The translations under genes were made by a program, and so were the position numbers. This document shows positions 40,649 to 50,174 of a stretch of 64,000 nucleotides of DNA, in pieces (within the stretch, counting starts at the first letter, position 1; each line of letters opens with the position of its first letter). Below the pieces are notes generated by a model that searched no databases, was not told the DNA's origin, and saw nothing but the letters and a program-made list of their open reading frames with translations. Source of the DNA: Flavobacterium salmonis (GTDB taxonomy: Bacteria > Bacteroidota > Bacteroidia > Flavobacteriales > Flavobacteriaceae); contig NZ_CAIJDP010000046.1 in NCBI RefSeq assembly GCF_903819435.1, forward strand, positions 1-64,000, given 5' to 3'.

Positions 40649-42046
40649 ATGAACCTGAAAATTAAATATTTATACGCCCTTTGTATAAGCTTTATGCTGA
40701 CAGCTCAATGCGGATTTTCTCAATCCAAAAACCTGCCAAAACTTAAAGTTTCCCCAAACCAGCACTATTTTGTTACCGAAGACGGGAAACCATTTTTCTG
40801 GCTAGGTGATACAGGCTGGCTGACATTCGGAAAATTAGACAGAGAAGGTGTTGTTAAATATTTGGAAGACCGAAAAGCAAAAGGATTCAATGTCGTTCAG
40901 GTAATGGTTTTGCATAATGTGAATGCTGTAAATGCTTATGGCGACCAGGCATTAATGAATGATAATGTGGCGCATCAGATTACGTCACCAGGCAACGATC
41001 CAAACAATGCTCCAGAATATGATTACTGGGACCACGTAGATTACACTTTGGAAGTAGCACAAAAAAATGGAATCTATTTAGCAATGGTTCCGGTTTGGGG
41101 AACTAATATTAGTAGTGCTAAAAGCAAAGTAACGAAAGCGGATGTTGAAAAATATGCTAAGTTTTTAGCCGACAGATATAAAAACAAAACTAATGTAATC
41201 TGGCTGAACGGTGGCGATACCTACGGAGATAAATTTCAGGACATTTGGAACGCACTCGGAAGTATTTTAAAAACCAGTAATCCGGATCAGTTAGTAACGT
41301 TCCATCCATTCGGAAGAACCGATTCATCAGAGAATTTTCATAATGCAAGCTGGCTGGATTTCAATATGTTCCAGTCAGGTCACAGAAGATACGATCAGGA
41401 CACTTTAAAAAATTCATTCAAAGAAGACAATTTCAAATTCGTTCAAAGAGACTGGGATTTAAAACCAACCAAACCAACCCTTGATGGAGAACCATCATAC
41501 GAAGGAATTCCACACGGACTGCACGATACCTTACAGCCAAAATGGACTGCCAGTGATGTACGTCGCTACGGATATTGGTCGGTTTTCGCAGGCGGAGCAG
41601 GTTACACTTACGGACACAATGCGGTTATGCAGATGTTCAGAAAAGGAGACAATCCGGCCTACGGAAACAAAGAATTATGGTCATCGGCCATCAATGCGCC
41701 TGGAGCCGGACAAATGGTGTACATTAAAAATCTGATGTTGGAATTTCCATATTTAGAAAGAGTTCCGGATCAGTCATTAGTGGCCAATCAAGGCAAAAAA
41801 TACGATTATCAGGTGGCAACAAGAGGAAATGATTATGCTTTGATTTACACCTATACCGGAAGAAAAATTACCGTGAATATGGGCAAAATTTCAGGTGATA
41901 AAGTAACCGCAACCTGGTACAATCCAAGAAATGGTGAAAAAACAAAGATTGGAACATTTGATAATAAAGGAACAAAAGAATTCCAGCCTTCCGGCAAAAA
42001 AGAAGACGGAAACGACTGGATTTTAATTCTAACGTCAAACAAATAA
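40649..42046 (+). CDS. GH140-type glycoside hydrolase (DUF4038; apiosidase family)
   Basis: A 465-residue secreted TIM-barrel enzyme. The ATG at 40649 gives a signal peptide ending CGFSQ; a GTG 90 bases upstream lies in repeat sequence and is rejected. The DUF4038 core is marked by FVTEDGKPFFWLGDTGWLTF, GFNVVQVMVLHNVNAVNAYG and YWDHVDYTLEVAQKNGIYLA. The probable catalytic acids are D190 in NVIWLNGGDTYGD and E281 in LDGEPSYEG, at positions very near those of the characterised GH140 enzyme BT1012, which cuts the apiose-galacturonan link of RG-II. The C-terminal about 90 residues are the collagen-binding-like beta-sandwich (YALIYTYTGRKITVNMGKIS). This is the best single hint that RG-II or apiogalacturonan is among the substrates. 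Confidence 0.8.
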   Translation: MNLKIKYLYALCISFMLTAQCGFSQSKNLPKLKVSPNQHYFVTEDGKPFFWLGDTGWLTFGKLDREGVVKYLEDRKAKGFNVVQVMVLHNVNAVNAYGDQALMNDNVAHQITSPGNDPNNAPEYDYWDHVDYTLEVAQKNGIYLAMVPVWGTNISSAKSKVTKADVEKYAKFLADRYKNKTNVIWLNGGDTYGDKFQDIWNALGSILKTSNPDQLVTFHPFGRTDSSENFHNASWLDFNMFQSGHRRYDQDTLKNSFKEDNFKFVQRDWDLKPTKPTLDGEPSYEGIPHGLHDTLQPKWTASDVRRYGYWSVFAGGAGYTYGHNAVMQMFRKGDNPAYGNKELWSSAINAPGAGQMVYIKNLMLEFPYLERVPDQSLVANQGKKYDYQVATRGNDYALIYTYTGRKITVNMGKISGDKVTATWYNPRNGEKTKIGTFDNKGTKEFQPSGKKEDGNDWILILTSNK

Positions 42047-42088
42047 TCTGCAAAAATCCGCAGAATTTGCGTGCCAAATAACAACACT

Positions 42089-43663
42089 ATGAAAATCAAA
42101 AACATCATAATCATACTTTTCTTCATCACAGGACTAAACACCGCTTTCGCAAACGACGGCTGGCTAAACATCCTAAACGAAGGCGGAAACAATAAAGGAA
42201 TTAAATGCACCGAAGCCATTCAAGCCGCTATCGAAAAAGCATCTAAAAACGGTGGCGGAACGATCTTTTTCCCAGCCGGAGAATACTTAACAGGCGCTTT
42301 AAAACTAAAAAGCAACATCACAATCCATTTGGATTCAGGCGCACTTTTGAAATTTTCAGAGAATTTCGATGATTACCTTCCGTATGTAGAAATGCGTTAT
42401 GAAGGCATCGTGATGCAGTCATTCTCCCCATTATTTTATGCTAAAGATGTCGAAAACATCACCATCAAAGGAAGAGGCGTAATTGACGGACAAGGAAAAG
42501 CGTGGTGGAATGAAGTCTACCGAATTGAAAGCGCCAAAGGACCAATTCCGGAAACGAAATACCAAAAAATGTGGACCGAGCAAAACAAAGGAATCGTCTA
42601 CGAACCATACTACAAAAGAACAATTGACAAACACTTTTTCAGACCTTCTTTTTTCCAGGCCTACAATTGCAAGAATATTTTAATCGAAGGCGTAACCTTC
42701 AAAAATTCGCCTTTCTGGACCATAAATCCTGAATTTTGCGACAATGTAAATATAACGGGAATTACAATTAACAATCCGCATTCGCCAAACACAGACGGAA
42801 TCAACCCTTCGTCCTGCACCAACGTTCACATTTCAAACTGCCATATCAGCGTGGGCGACGACTGTATCACCATCAAATCAGGTCGCGATGCAGACGGTCG
42901 TAAATATGGAAAAGCAACCGAAAATGTTACCATCACCAACTGCACGATGTTAAGCGGTCACGGAGGTGTCGTTATCGGAAGCGAAATGTCAGGCGGAATC
43001 AAAAAAATCACCATATCCAACTGCGTTTTTGACGGTACCGACAGAGGAATCCGCATCAAATCGGCCCGCGGTCGTGGCGGAGTTGTCGAAGACATTCGGG
43101 TGGACAATATCGTGATGAAAAACATCAAGGAAGAAGCCATTATTTTGGATCTTTTCTATGATAAAGACAATCCCGCAGAGCCCGTTACAGAGCGCACGCC
43201 GATTTTCAGAAACATCCACATCAGCAACGTTACAGGCGGGAATGTGAACAAAGCCGGATTCGTTCGCGGAATTGTTGAAATGCCAATTCAGAACATCACG
43301 TTCTCCAACATCAATATGGATGGCAAGGAAGGTTTCACCATAAACACGGCGACCGATGTAGAATTTCACGACGTAAAAGTCAACGCAACCGTGGGTTCCT
43401 CTTTCAAAATCACCGATGCTAAAAACCTCATTCTGGACAATGTAGGTTCATCAACACCGATAAAAGGAGTTCCGGTTATCAAAATCGACAACGCCTCGAA
43501 CATTATGATCAACAACAATTTTCCGTTCAACGCCACCGATATTTTCATCGAAGCCAATGGAAAAGACACCAAAAATATTTTCCTAAAAAACAATGTCTTC
43601 AACAATGTGACTACAGTTGTCAAAAAAGGAAAAGACTTGGATAAAAAAGCAATTACAGAATAA
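42089..43663 (+). CDS. GH28 polygalacturonase/rhamnogalacturonase
   Basis: A 524-residue secreted beta-helix hydrolase that cuts galacturonan or rhamnogalacturonan backbones. The ATG at 42089 gives the signal peptide MKIKNIIIILFFITGLNTAF ending AFA; an upstream GTG is not needed. All GH28 motifs are present: NTDG with D236, GDDC with D257 and D258, GHG with H291, and RIK with R322 and K324. The insert at about 140-185 (WWNEVYRIESAKGP, YEPYYKRTIDKHFFRP) is typical of the bacterial exo-acting group. No T9SS tail, so periplasmic. It is the last of the tight group starting at the PL1 lyases. Repeat-rich DNA follows. Confidence 0.92.
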   Translation: MKIKNIIIILFFITGLNTAFANDGWLNILNEGGNNKGIKCTEAIQAAIEKASKNGGGTIFFPAGEYLTGALKLKSNITIHLDSGALLKFSENFDDYLPYVEMRYEGIVMQSFSPLFYAKDVENITIKGRGVIDGQGKAWWNEVYRIESAKGPIPETKYQKMWTEQNKGIVYEPYYKRTIDKHFFRPSFFQAYNCKNILIEGVTFKNSPFWTINPEFCDNVNITGITINNPHSPNTDGINPSSCTNVHISNCHISVGDDCITIKSGRDADGRKYGKATENVTITNCTMLSGHGGVVIGSEMSGGIKKITISNCVFDGTDRGIRIKSARGRGGVVEDIRVDNIVMKNIKEEAIILDLFYDKDNPAEPVTERTPIFRNIHISNVTGGNVNKAGFVRGIVEMPIQNITFSNINMDGKEGFTINTATDVEFHDVKVNATVGSSFKITDAKNLILDNVGSSTPIKGVPVIKIDNASNIMINNNFPFNATDIFIEANGKDTKNIFLKNNVFNNVTTVVKKGKDLDKKAITE

Positions 43664-43710
43664 CGTAATTATTTTCAGGAGCAAAAACATTGGGCATTTT
43701 AGGAAACATC

Positions 43711-43779
43711 GTCCCGCTTTCCGTTACAATCTTTTGTGCCGAACACCGGCACAAAAGGATTTTCACTGCAATCGGGGCT
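43711..43779. repeat. Intergenic inverted repeat CCCGCTTTCCGTTACAATC / GATTTTCACTGCAATCGGGG
   Basis: The core ATCTTTTGTGCCG (43729-43741) pairs with CGGCACAAAAGGAT (43747-43760), and the outer parts are also roughly complementary. I recall this core as a common flavobacterial intergenic repeat; it is not coding. Confidence 0.7.
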
Positions 43780-43830
43780 AAAGAGAGAGAGATTTGGCTT
43801 TTTTGCCCCATTAAGAGGAAACGCCTAATC

Positions 43831-43857
43831 CTACAAGGTCTTTTTTTGACCTTGTAG
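43831..43857. terminator. Hairpin CTACAAGGTC / GACCTTGTAG
   Basis: A perfect 10-bp stem with a loop of seven T residues, about 170 bases after the GH28 stop and 63 bases before the GNAT start. It may end transcription from the GH28 side. It belongs to the same small hairpin family as 37282 and 45417. Confidence 0.6.
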
Positions 43858-43920
43858 GTATTTCATTAGACAAAATCATACCTACAAAGTTTTGGACACT
43901 TTGCAGAAAAAAATAAAAAA

Positions 43921-44424
43921 ATGGGAACAATAAAAATAGCTGAAATTAAATCTAATAAAAATAGTGAGTACAAAGAGTTTTTAACGATTGGACTCATTAA
44001 TGACGAAGAAAATTTTAGGATTACGCCAAATGACGATTTGAATTCAAAGTTTCCTACCAATGATAAAGAAGACAGTTTTACATTGGGTGCCTATGTCGAA
44101 AATGAATTGGGAGGAGTCGTAAGTTTTACAAGAGATGGAAATGACAGAGAAAAATTAAGACACAAAGGAATTTTATTCAGAATGTATGTTTCAAATGAGT
44201 TTCGTGGCAAAGGAATTGGAAAACAACTTATAGAAGAGCTTATAACAAGAGTTAAGAAAAGCAACGACATTGAACAAATTAACTTAACCGTAATTTCAAA
44301 TAATGCAAACGCCAAAAAATTATATGAAAAATTCGGTTTTGTAACGTTCAGTTCTGAAAAAAATGCTATTAAATGGAAAGGAAAATATTTTTCAGAAGAC
44401 CAAATGGCATTACAACTTAAATAA
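43921..44424 (+). CDS. GNAT-family N-acetyltransferase
   Basis: A 167-residue cytoplasmic acetyltransferase without signal peptide. The GNAT core is clear: LGAYVENELGGVVSFTRDG (strands before the fold centre), LFRMYVSNEFRGKGIGKQLI with the acetyl-CoA pyrophosphate loop R-G-K-G-I-G, and INLTVISNNANAKKLYEKFG followed by FVTFSSEKNAIKW. The acceptor is unknown; such enzymes modify amino groups of small molecules, ribosomal proteins or antibiotics. It is flanked by a repeat cluster on one side and a hairpin on the other, with secreted pectin enzymes beyond both. It therefore looks like an insertion into the locus rather than part of pectin breakdown. Confidence 0.88.
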   Translation: MGTIKIAEIKSNKNSEYKEFLTIGLINDEENFRITPNDDLNSKFPTNDKEDSFTLGAYVENELGGVVSFTRDGNDREKLRHKGILFRMYVSNEFRGKGIGKQLIEELITRVKKSNDIEQINLTVISNNANAKKLYEKFGFVTFSSEKNAIKWKGKYFSEDQMALQLK

Positions 44425-44440
44425 AAAAATCTTCAGTTTT

Positions 44441-44465
44441 GACTTTCTCACTTTTGGAGAAAGTC
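44441..44465 (+). terminator. Hairpin GACTTTCTC / GAGAAAGTC
   Basis: A perfect 9-bp stem with a 7-base loop, 16 bases after the GNAT stop and 21 bases before the GH43 start. No T-tract follows, so it may be a leader hairpin of the GH43 gene rather than a terminator. Confidence 0.45.
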
Positions 44466-44486
44466 GTGGAGAAGAAAAATATAACA

Positions 44487-45404
44487 ATGAAAAAAATATT
44501 CATCATATTAACGCTTTCACTTTTTGCAGTAAGCTATTCCCAAAAGAAGAAAGAAATTTTCCTTTTCACCTCTTTCAGGGAACCCGCTACCGAAGGTTTG
44601 TATCTTGCCTACAGCGAAGACGGCTACAACTGGAAAGGTTTGGAAGGATCCTTCCTAAAACCCGAAATCGGATCCAGCAAAATAATGCGTGACCCCTCCA
44701 TCACAAAAGGCGCAGACGGAACATACCATATGGTCTGGACAACCGACTGGAAAGGTGGAAACGGTTTCGGCTACGCCAGTTCCAAAGATTTGATCCATTG
44801 GTCAAAACAGGAATATATTCCAGTAATGAAACACGAACCTGAAGTCATAAACGTGTGGGCGCCCGAGATTTTTTATGACGATGTCAAAAAAGAATACATT
44901 ATTATCTGGGCATCCACAATCCCATTCCGATTCGAAAAAGGAGTTGAAGACGAGAAAAACAACCACCGAATGTACTACGTAACCACAAAAGATTTCAAAA
45001 CCTTTTCGGATACGAAATTGTATTACGATCCCGGTTTCAGCGTCATTGATTGTGTAATTGTAAAAAAAGGCAAAAAGGATTACGTTTTGGTTCTAAAAGA
45101 CAACACCAGACCAATGCGAAACATAGAAGTAGCTTTCGGAAAATCGCCTTTAGGACCATTCGAAAAAAGATCAAAACCCTTAACGGAATATTTATCAGAA
45201 GGACCAACGGTCGTGAAAGTGGGTAAAAACTGGTTGCTGTATTATGACAATTACGGATCCAAAAATTACAAAGCCTTAAGCACTTCCGATTTTGTAAATT
45301 TCGAAGATGTATCATCAAAAATATCGCTTCCCGAGGGACACAAACACGGAACGATTACCACAATTTCCGCAGACATTCTAAAAGGATTAATTGATAAGAA
45401 ATAA
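44487..45404 (+). CDS. GH43-family glycosidase
   Basis: A 305-residue secreted five-bladed propeller enzyme. The ATG at 44487 starts a signal peptide ending VSYSQ (19); an upstream TTG is rejected. Likely catalytic residues are D69 in KIMRDPSITKG (general base), D188 in FSVIDCVIV (pKa modulator) and E238 in LSEGPTVV (general acid), with WAPEIFYDDVKKEY between them. The family includes alpha-L-arabinofuranosidases and exo-beta-galactanases; the sequence alone does not let me choose. In this context it should trim arabinan or galactan side chains in the periplasm. It is followed at once by a perfect hairpin. Confidence 0.85.
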   Translation: MKKIFIILTLSLFAVSYSQKKKEIFLFTSFREPATEGLYLAYSEDGYNWKGLEGSFLKPEIGSSKIMRDPSITKGADGTYHMVWTTDWKGGNGFGYASSKDLIHWSKQEYIPVMKHEPEVINVWAPEIFYDDVKKEYIIIWASTIPFRFEKGVEDEKNNHRMYYVTTKDFKTFSDTKLYYDPGFSVIDCVIVKKGKKDYVLVLKDNTRPMRNIEVAFGKSPLGPFEKRSKPLTEYLSEGPTVVKVGKNWLLYYDNYGSKNYKALSTSDFVNFEDVSSKISLPEGHKHGTITTISADILKGLIDKK

Positions 45405-45416
45405 TTTATCTTCAAC

Positions 45417-45449
45417 AGACCTACCAGGTTTTTAAAACCTGGTAGGTCT
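45417..45449. terminator. Perfect palindromic hairpin AGACCTACCAGG
   Basis: AGACCTACCAGGTTTT is the exact complement of AAAACCTGGTAGGTCT, with a one-base centre, 13 bases after the GH43 stop and 26 before the next ATG. It could act as a terminator or as an mRNA processing hairpin. Confidence 0.7.
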
Positions 45450-45474
45450 TACAGAAGTTATTAAAATAAAAGCA

Positions 45475-47349
45475 ATGATTGCATTTCAAAACATAAAAAC
45501 CAATATCGTAACAGCAACAACCCTTTTGTTGAGCTGTGTAGCAGTCAATTCGGTTCAAGCCCAAAAAGACACGATACGATATACAGGCAAAACACTTTCC
45601 AATGTCGATTACCACCACGGACAATTGAGTCCTGCAGTTGGTGTTCACGCCACACAGATTATGCGCGCCAGCCGTGAACATCCTGAAAAAGCAGACGGTT
45701 TTGGCTGGACGTACAACCACCAGTCGATGATGGCATATTGGAACAATACTTTTTACCTGCATTATTTAAGCGACCCGTCCGGAGAACACATTCCGCCGAG
45801 CCAGACTTTTATGATGACTTCCAAAGATGGGGTAAACTGGACAAAACCAGCCGTGCTTTTTCCAATTTACCACGTTCCTGACGGCTTTAAAAAAGAAGGA
45901 GTAGAAGTAGTTGCCAAAAACATCGATGCCATTATGCACCAACGAATGGGCTTTTATGTTTCCTCCGACAACAGATTGCTGGCAACCGGTTATTACGGAG
46001 TAGCCTTGGACAAAAAAGACGATCCGAATGACGGAAAAGGAATTGGTCGTGTAATTAGAGAAATTTATAAAGACGGAACGTATGGTCCAATTTATTTTAT
46101 CAGATACAATAAAACCGGAAATCCGTTGCCAACGACCTTTCCGTTTTATACCAAAAGCAAAGATAAAAAATTCGTCAAAGCCTGCGATGAGCTGATGTCA
46201 AAACCTTTACTGATGCAACAATGGGTCGAAGAAGCCGATAGAGATGACGCTTTGATTCCATTAAAAAAACAATATAAAGCCTTTAATTATTACCATTTAC
46301 CAAACGGAAATATAGTCGGTTTATGGAAATTCGCTTTAACATCTTTAAGCAAAGACGATGGCAAAACCTGGGAATACACGCCGTTAAGAGCGCCCGGATT
46401 TGTAAATAGTAATGCGAAAATCTGGGGACAAAAAACTTCCGATAATCGTTATGCAACCGTTTACAATCCATCAGAATACCGTTGGCCATTGGCAATTTCA
46501 ACAAGTGACGACGGACTAAATTACAAAGATTTATTATTGGTTCACGGTGAAGTAAGCCCGATGCGTTACGGAGGAAACTACAAATCTGTAGGACCACAAT
46601 ACGTCCGCGGAATCCTCGAAGGAAACGGAACTCCGCCTGACGGAAAACTTTGGGTAAGCTACAGCGTCAACAAAGAAGACATTTGGGTAGCTTCGGTACC
46701 AGTTCCGGTGACTAGTGAAGTAAAAGAAAACGCCAATGATGTTTTCAACGATTTGCCAAACGGCGAAGAATTAAAATTATGGAACACTTACAATTTATCC
46801 TGGGCATCCACCAAAATCGAAAAGAAAACAGATGGCAAAAAATGGCTGACCTTAAGAGATCAGGACTTTTTTGACTATTCCCGCGCCGAACGTGTGATTC
46901 CGTTTGCCCAAAAAATGGAAGCCACTTTCACCGTAAAACCCGAACAAAATAATCACGGATTGTTACAGGTAGAATTCCAAAACAAACAAGGATTGCCTGC
47001 GATTCGCATCGTTTTCGATTCGGATGGAGAAATAAAAGTGAAACACGGAGCCCGTCACGGCGGAATTGGAAAATATGAGGCAGGAAAAGAATACACGATT
47101 ACTGTAAAACTGGACGTAACTTCCCGTTCCTACACCGTAAAAGGGAATGACGGAAAAGAAACCAACAAAATATTCTATGCTCCGGTTGATGGCATTTCAC
47201 GCATTATGTTCCGCACAGGCGATCAGCGTTACGCACCAAATGCAGACACCGAACCAGACACACCGGATTTCACCGATTTACCGGATACAGGAAAATTAAT
47301 TCCCGAAGCAGTTTTTAATATTAAATCATTGGTGACAAAGAAATTATAA
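45475..47349 (+). CDS. Large secreted beta-propeller with C-terminal beta-sandwich, unknown activity
   Basis: A 624-residue secreted protein (signal about 1-24, ending NSVQAQ). Residues about 30-420 show repeated propeller strands with sialidase-like boxes: MTSKDGVNWTKPAVL, LTSLSKDDGKTWEYTPLRAP and SDDGLNYKDLLLVHG. Early conserved-looking blocks are NVDYHHGQLSPAVGVHATQI, WTYNHQSMMAYWNNTFYLHY and SDPSGEHIPPSQTFM, rich in His and Tyr as in propeller lyases and exo-glycosidases. Residues about 440-600 are a concanavalin-like sandwich (FTVKPEQNNHGLLQVEFQNK). It does not fit classical GH33 and I cannot name the family. It may be a side-chain glycosidase or a lyase. It lies between GH43 and GH78, separated from the latter by AATCTGC-type sequence. 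Confidence 0.65.
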   Translation: MIAFQNIKTNIVTATTLLLSCVAVNSVQAQKDTIRYTGKTLSNVDYHHGQLSPAVGVHATQIMRASREHPEKADGFGWTYNHQSMMAYWNNTFYLHYLSDPSGEHIPPSQTFMMTSKDGVNWTKPAVLFPIYHVPDGFKKEGVEVVAKNIDAIMHQRMGFYVSSDNRLLATGYYGVALDKKDDPNDGKGIGRVIREIYKDGTYGPIYFIRYNKTGNPLPTTFPFYTKSKDKKFVKACDELMSKPLLMQQWVEEADRDDALIPLKKQYKAFNYYHLPNGNIVGLWKFALTSLSKDDGKTWEYTPLRAPGFVNSNAKIWGQKTSDNRYATVYNPSEYRWPLAISTSDDGLNYKDLLLVHGEVSPMRYGGNYKSVGPQYVRGILEGNGTPPDGKLWVSYSVNKEDIWVASVPVPVTSEVKENANDVFNDLPNGEELKLWNTYNLSWASTKIEKKTDGKKWLTLRDQDFFDYSRAERVIPFAQKMEATFTVKPEQNNHGLLQVEFQNKQGLPAIRIVFDSDGEIKVKHGARHGGIGKYEAGKEYTITVKLDVTSRSYTVKGNDGKETNKIFYAPVDGISRIMFRTGDQRYAPNADTEPDTPDFTDLPDTGKLIPEAVFNIKSLVTKKL

Positions 47350-47420
47350 GATTGAAATATTTAAAAAATTAAAAAAATAAATCTGCCCAATCTGCTGAAT
47401 CTGCGTGCAAAAAATAAAAT

Positions 47421-50165
47421 ATGAAGAATTTTAAAAACATATTATTCCTCTTTTGTCTTCTGATTTCGTTCATTTTAAATGGACAAATTTCTGCTGTGCA
47501 TTTAAGATGCGAAATGACAGAAAACCCATTGGCAGTAATTGAAAACCAACCAAGATTAAGCTGGCAGTTGGTTTCAAAAGAACAGAATGTTATACAATCT
47601 GCCTATCAGATTTTAGTTGCTTCATCAGAAGAAAAATTGAAGAAAAACGAAGCAGATATCTTGAACAGCGGAAAAGTAATTTCCAATAAAAATCTTCAAA
47701 TCAGTTACAGCGGAATTTCATTAAAAAACGAATCCAAATATTTTTGGAAAGTCAAAGTCTGGAACCAAAAAGACAAAGCTTCCAGTTGGAGCAAAACAGC
47801 TTCTTTCAGAATTGCACCTTCAGCATTAAATCCAACTTGGATTGGAGCAATTACCAAAGCCGAAAGTCATTTACCAGAAGGCAGAAATTACCACACCGCC
47901 ACTTTCAACAAAGAGAAAAAGGCCTCATTAATCAATGCTTCCGATTCGTTGTCGCGCAGAAGTATTATGCTTCGCAAACCTTTCACAACTAACAAAGAAA
48001 TCAAAGAAGCAGTTGTTTATCTTTCGGGATTGGGACATTATGAATTAACGATTAACGGAAAGAAAATCGGCAACAGCGAGTTTGCTCCGTTATGGACAGA
48101 CTACGATAAAACAGTCAATTTCAATACTTATGAACTAACTGCCGAAGAACTAAAAAAAGGTGAAAATGTAATTGGAGTTTTATTAGGCAACGGAATGTAC
48201 AACACACTTGCCGAGCGTTATTCGAAATTTTATGTAAGTTTTGGGCCGCCCACTTTGTTTTTCAAAATGAAAGTCATTTATAAAGACGGAACGGAAGATT
48301 TTATAAAATCAGATGAAACATGGAAATACAGCAAAAGCCCGATCACTTACAACAGTATTTTTGGAGGAGAAGATTATAACGCAAATCTCGAACAAAAAGG
48401 ATGGAATACTAAAGATTTCAATGATTCGGCTTGGAAAAAAGTAATCGTTCAGGAAGCACCAAAAGGAGTTTTGCGACCACAGACTACCACACCCATTACA
48501 ATCCAAAAACAATACGAAGTTGCAACAGCAAAAGAACTAAAACCTAATTTCTATGTTTTCAATATGGGACAAAATCTTTCGGGATTTACCACCATAAAAG
48601 TCAAAGGAAAAAAAGGGCAAACCGTTCGTGTTTGGATAGGAGAAAGCCTGAATGAGGACGGAACTGTCAGTCAGGGAAAAACCGGAAAACCGTATTATTA
48701 CGATTATACGCTGAAGGGCGAAGGAGTTGAAGAATGGCAACCAAAATTCAGTTATTACGGTTTTCAATATGTGCAAATAGAAAACATCAATTATAAAGAA
48801 ACTAAAGACGAAAATCTGCCAACATTGGTAGATTTAAAATCGAATTTCATTTACAATTCAGCAGGAGAAGCAGGAACTTTTGAATCTTCCAATGACATTT
48901 TCAACAAAACACACTTGCTGATTAATAACGCCATCAAAAGTAATTTTCAAAGTGTTTTTACCGATTGCCCGCAACGCGAAAAGTTAGGATGGTTAGAAGA
49001 AATTCACTTAAACGGACCAGGTTTAATGTTCAATTATAATCTCGAAAGTTTTATTCCGGCAACAATGCAGAACATTTCAGATTCACAGCGAGACAACGGA
49101 TTAATCCCAACCATCGTTCCCGAATATGTAGTTTTCGGAGGTGATTTTACCGATTCTCCGGAATGGGGTGTGACAGGCGTAATTCTGCCGTGGATGTATT
49201 ACGAATATTACGGTGACGCTTCGTTGATTGAAAAATATTATCCCCTGATGAAAAGGTATGTGGATTATTTAGGGACAAAAGCGACCAACCATATTGTCTC
49301 GCACGGATTGGGCGATTGGTACGATTATGGAACACATCCGGCGGGTTATTCCAAAAATAGTCCGATTGCACTTTCGGCCACTTCTCATTATTTTTATGGA
49401 GCGAGTTTATTGGCAAAAGCCTCTAAATTATTGAACAAAACAGAAGATATTGCAAAGTATGAAAAGCTGACTTCGGATATCAAAAACGCTTTCAACAAGG
49501 AGTTTTTCAATCCTGAAACCAAACAATATGGAACCAGCAGTCAGTTCAGCAATGCCGTTCCCGTTTTTATGGATATCGCAGAACCGCAATACAAACAGGC
49601 GGTGATGCAGAATTTATTGAATGATATCAAAGCAAAAGGCGACCGACTGACGACAGGCGATGTTGGAAACCGCTATTTATTTCAGGCTTTGGCACGAAAC
49701 GGCGAAAACGAAATGATGTACAAAATGAACAATCATTACGATGCGCCGGGTTATGGATTTCAGATTAAATTTGGACTAACGACATTAACCGAACAATGGG
49801 ATCCGCGCAAAGGAAATTCGTGGAATCACTTTATGATGGGACAAATCGAAGAATGGTTTTACCAAAGCCTGGCCGGAATCGTTCCCGACGATCAAAATCC
49901 GGGTTTCAAGCATTTCTTTATTCAGCCGGAAATCGTAGCCGATATGACTTTTGTAAAAGCAGCCTACAAATCCATTTACGGAAAGATTGCTTCAGCCTGG
50001 GAGAAAAAAGACGGAAAGCTAATCCTGAAAGTGGAGATTCCAGCCAATACATCGGCGACCATAAAATTGCCAATCGCCAATAATTCAGAAATAAAAGTCA
50101 ACGGAAAAACGACTAAAGATTTGAAATTAGGTTCAGGGAAATATACAATTGAATGTAAATTATAA
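47421..50165 (+). CDS. GH78 alpha-L-rhamnosidase
   Basis: A 914-residue secreted enzyme with the standard GH78 architecture. Signal peptide about 1-21. An N-terminal FnIII-like domain (QPRLSWQLVSKEQNVIQSAY) is followed by beta-sandwiches with the CBM67-like region (GLGHYELTINGKKIGNSEFA), the (alpha/alpha)6 barrel (about 480-820) and a C-terminal domain (KAAYKSIYGKIASAWEKKDG). The general acid is E520 in FTDCPQREKLGW and the general base E791 in LTTLTEQWDP. It removes alpha-1,2 or other alpha-L-rhamnose from pectin oligosaccharides. The next gene starts 9 bp after the stop, so the rhamnosidase and esterase are translated from one message. A second GH78 of the same architecture is at 56892. Confidence 0.92.
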   Translation: MKNFKNILFLFCLLISFILNGQISAVHLRCEMTENPLAVIENQPRLSWQLVSKEQNVIQSAYQILVASSEEKLKKNEADILNSGKVISNKNLQISYSGISLKNESKYFWKVKVWNQKDKASSWSKTASFRIAPSALNPTWIGAITKAESHLPEGRNYHTATFNKEKKASLINASDSLSRRSIMLRKPFTTNKEIKEAVVYLSGLGHYELTINGKKIGNSEFAPLWTDYDKTVNFNTYELTAEELKKGENVIGVLLGNGMYNTLAERYSKFYVSFGPPTLFFKMKVIYKDGTEDFIKSDETWKYSKSPITYNSIFGGEDYNANLEQKGWNTKDFNDSAWKKVIVQEAPKGVLRPQTTTPITIQKQYEVATAKELKPNFYVFNMGQNLSGFTTIKVKGKKGQTVRVWIGESLNEDGTVSQGKTGKPYYYDYTLKGEGVEEWQPKFSYYGFQYVQIENINYKETKDENLPTLVDLKSNFIYNSAGEAGTFESSNDIFNKTHLLINNAIKSNFQSVFTDCPQREKLGWLEEIHLNGPGLMFNYNLESFIPATMQNISDSQRDNGLIPTIVPEYVVFGGDFTDSPEWGVTGVILPWMYYEYYGDASLIEKYYPLMKRYVDYLGTKATNHIVSHGLGDWYDYGTHPAGYSKNSPIALSATSHYFYGASLLAKASKLLNKTEDIAKYEKLTSDIKNAFNKEFFNPETKQYGTSSQFSNAVPVFMDIAEPQYKQAVMQNLLNDIKAKGDRLTTGDVGNRYLFQALARNGENEMMYKMNNHYDAPGYGFQIKFGLTTLTEQWDPRKGNSWNHFMMGQIEEWFYQSLAGIVPDDQNPGFKHFFIQPEIVADMTFVKAAYKSIYGKIASAWEKKDGKLILKVEIPANTSATIKLPIANNSEIKVNGKTTKDLKLGSGKYTIECKL

Positions 50166-50174
50166 GATTTAAAA

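Noticed and set aside
42989..43369. 126-residue minus-strand frame within GH28
   Set aside because: Antisense to the GH28 catalytic region; low-complexity composition and no recognisable domain.
43921..44424. GNAT acetyltransferase as part of pectin degradation
   Set aside because: It has no signal peptide and is isolated by repeats and hairpins on both sides, so it is listed as a separate insertion.
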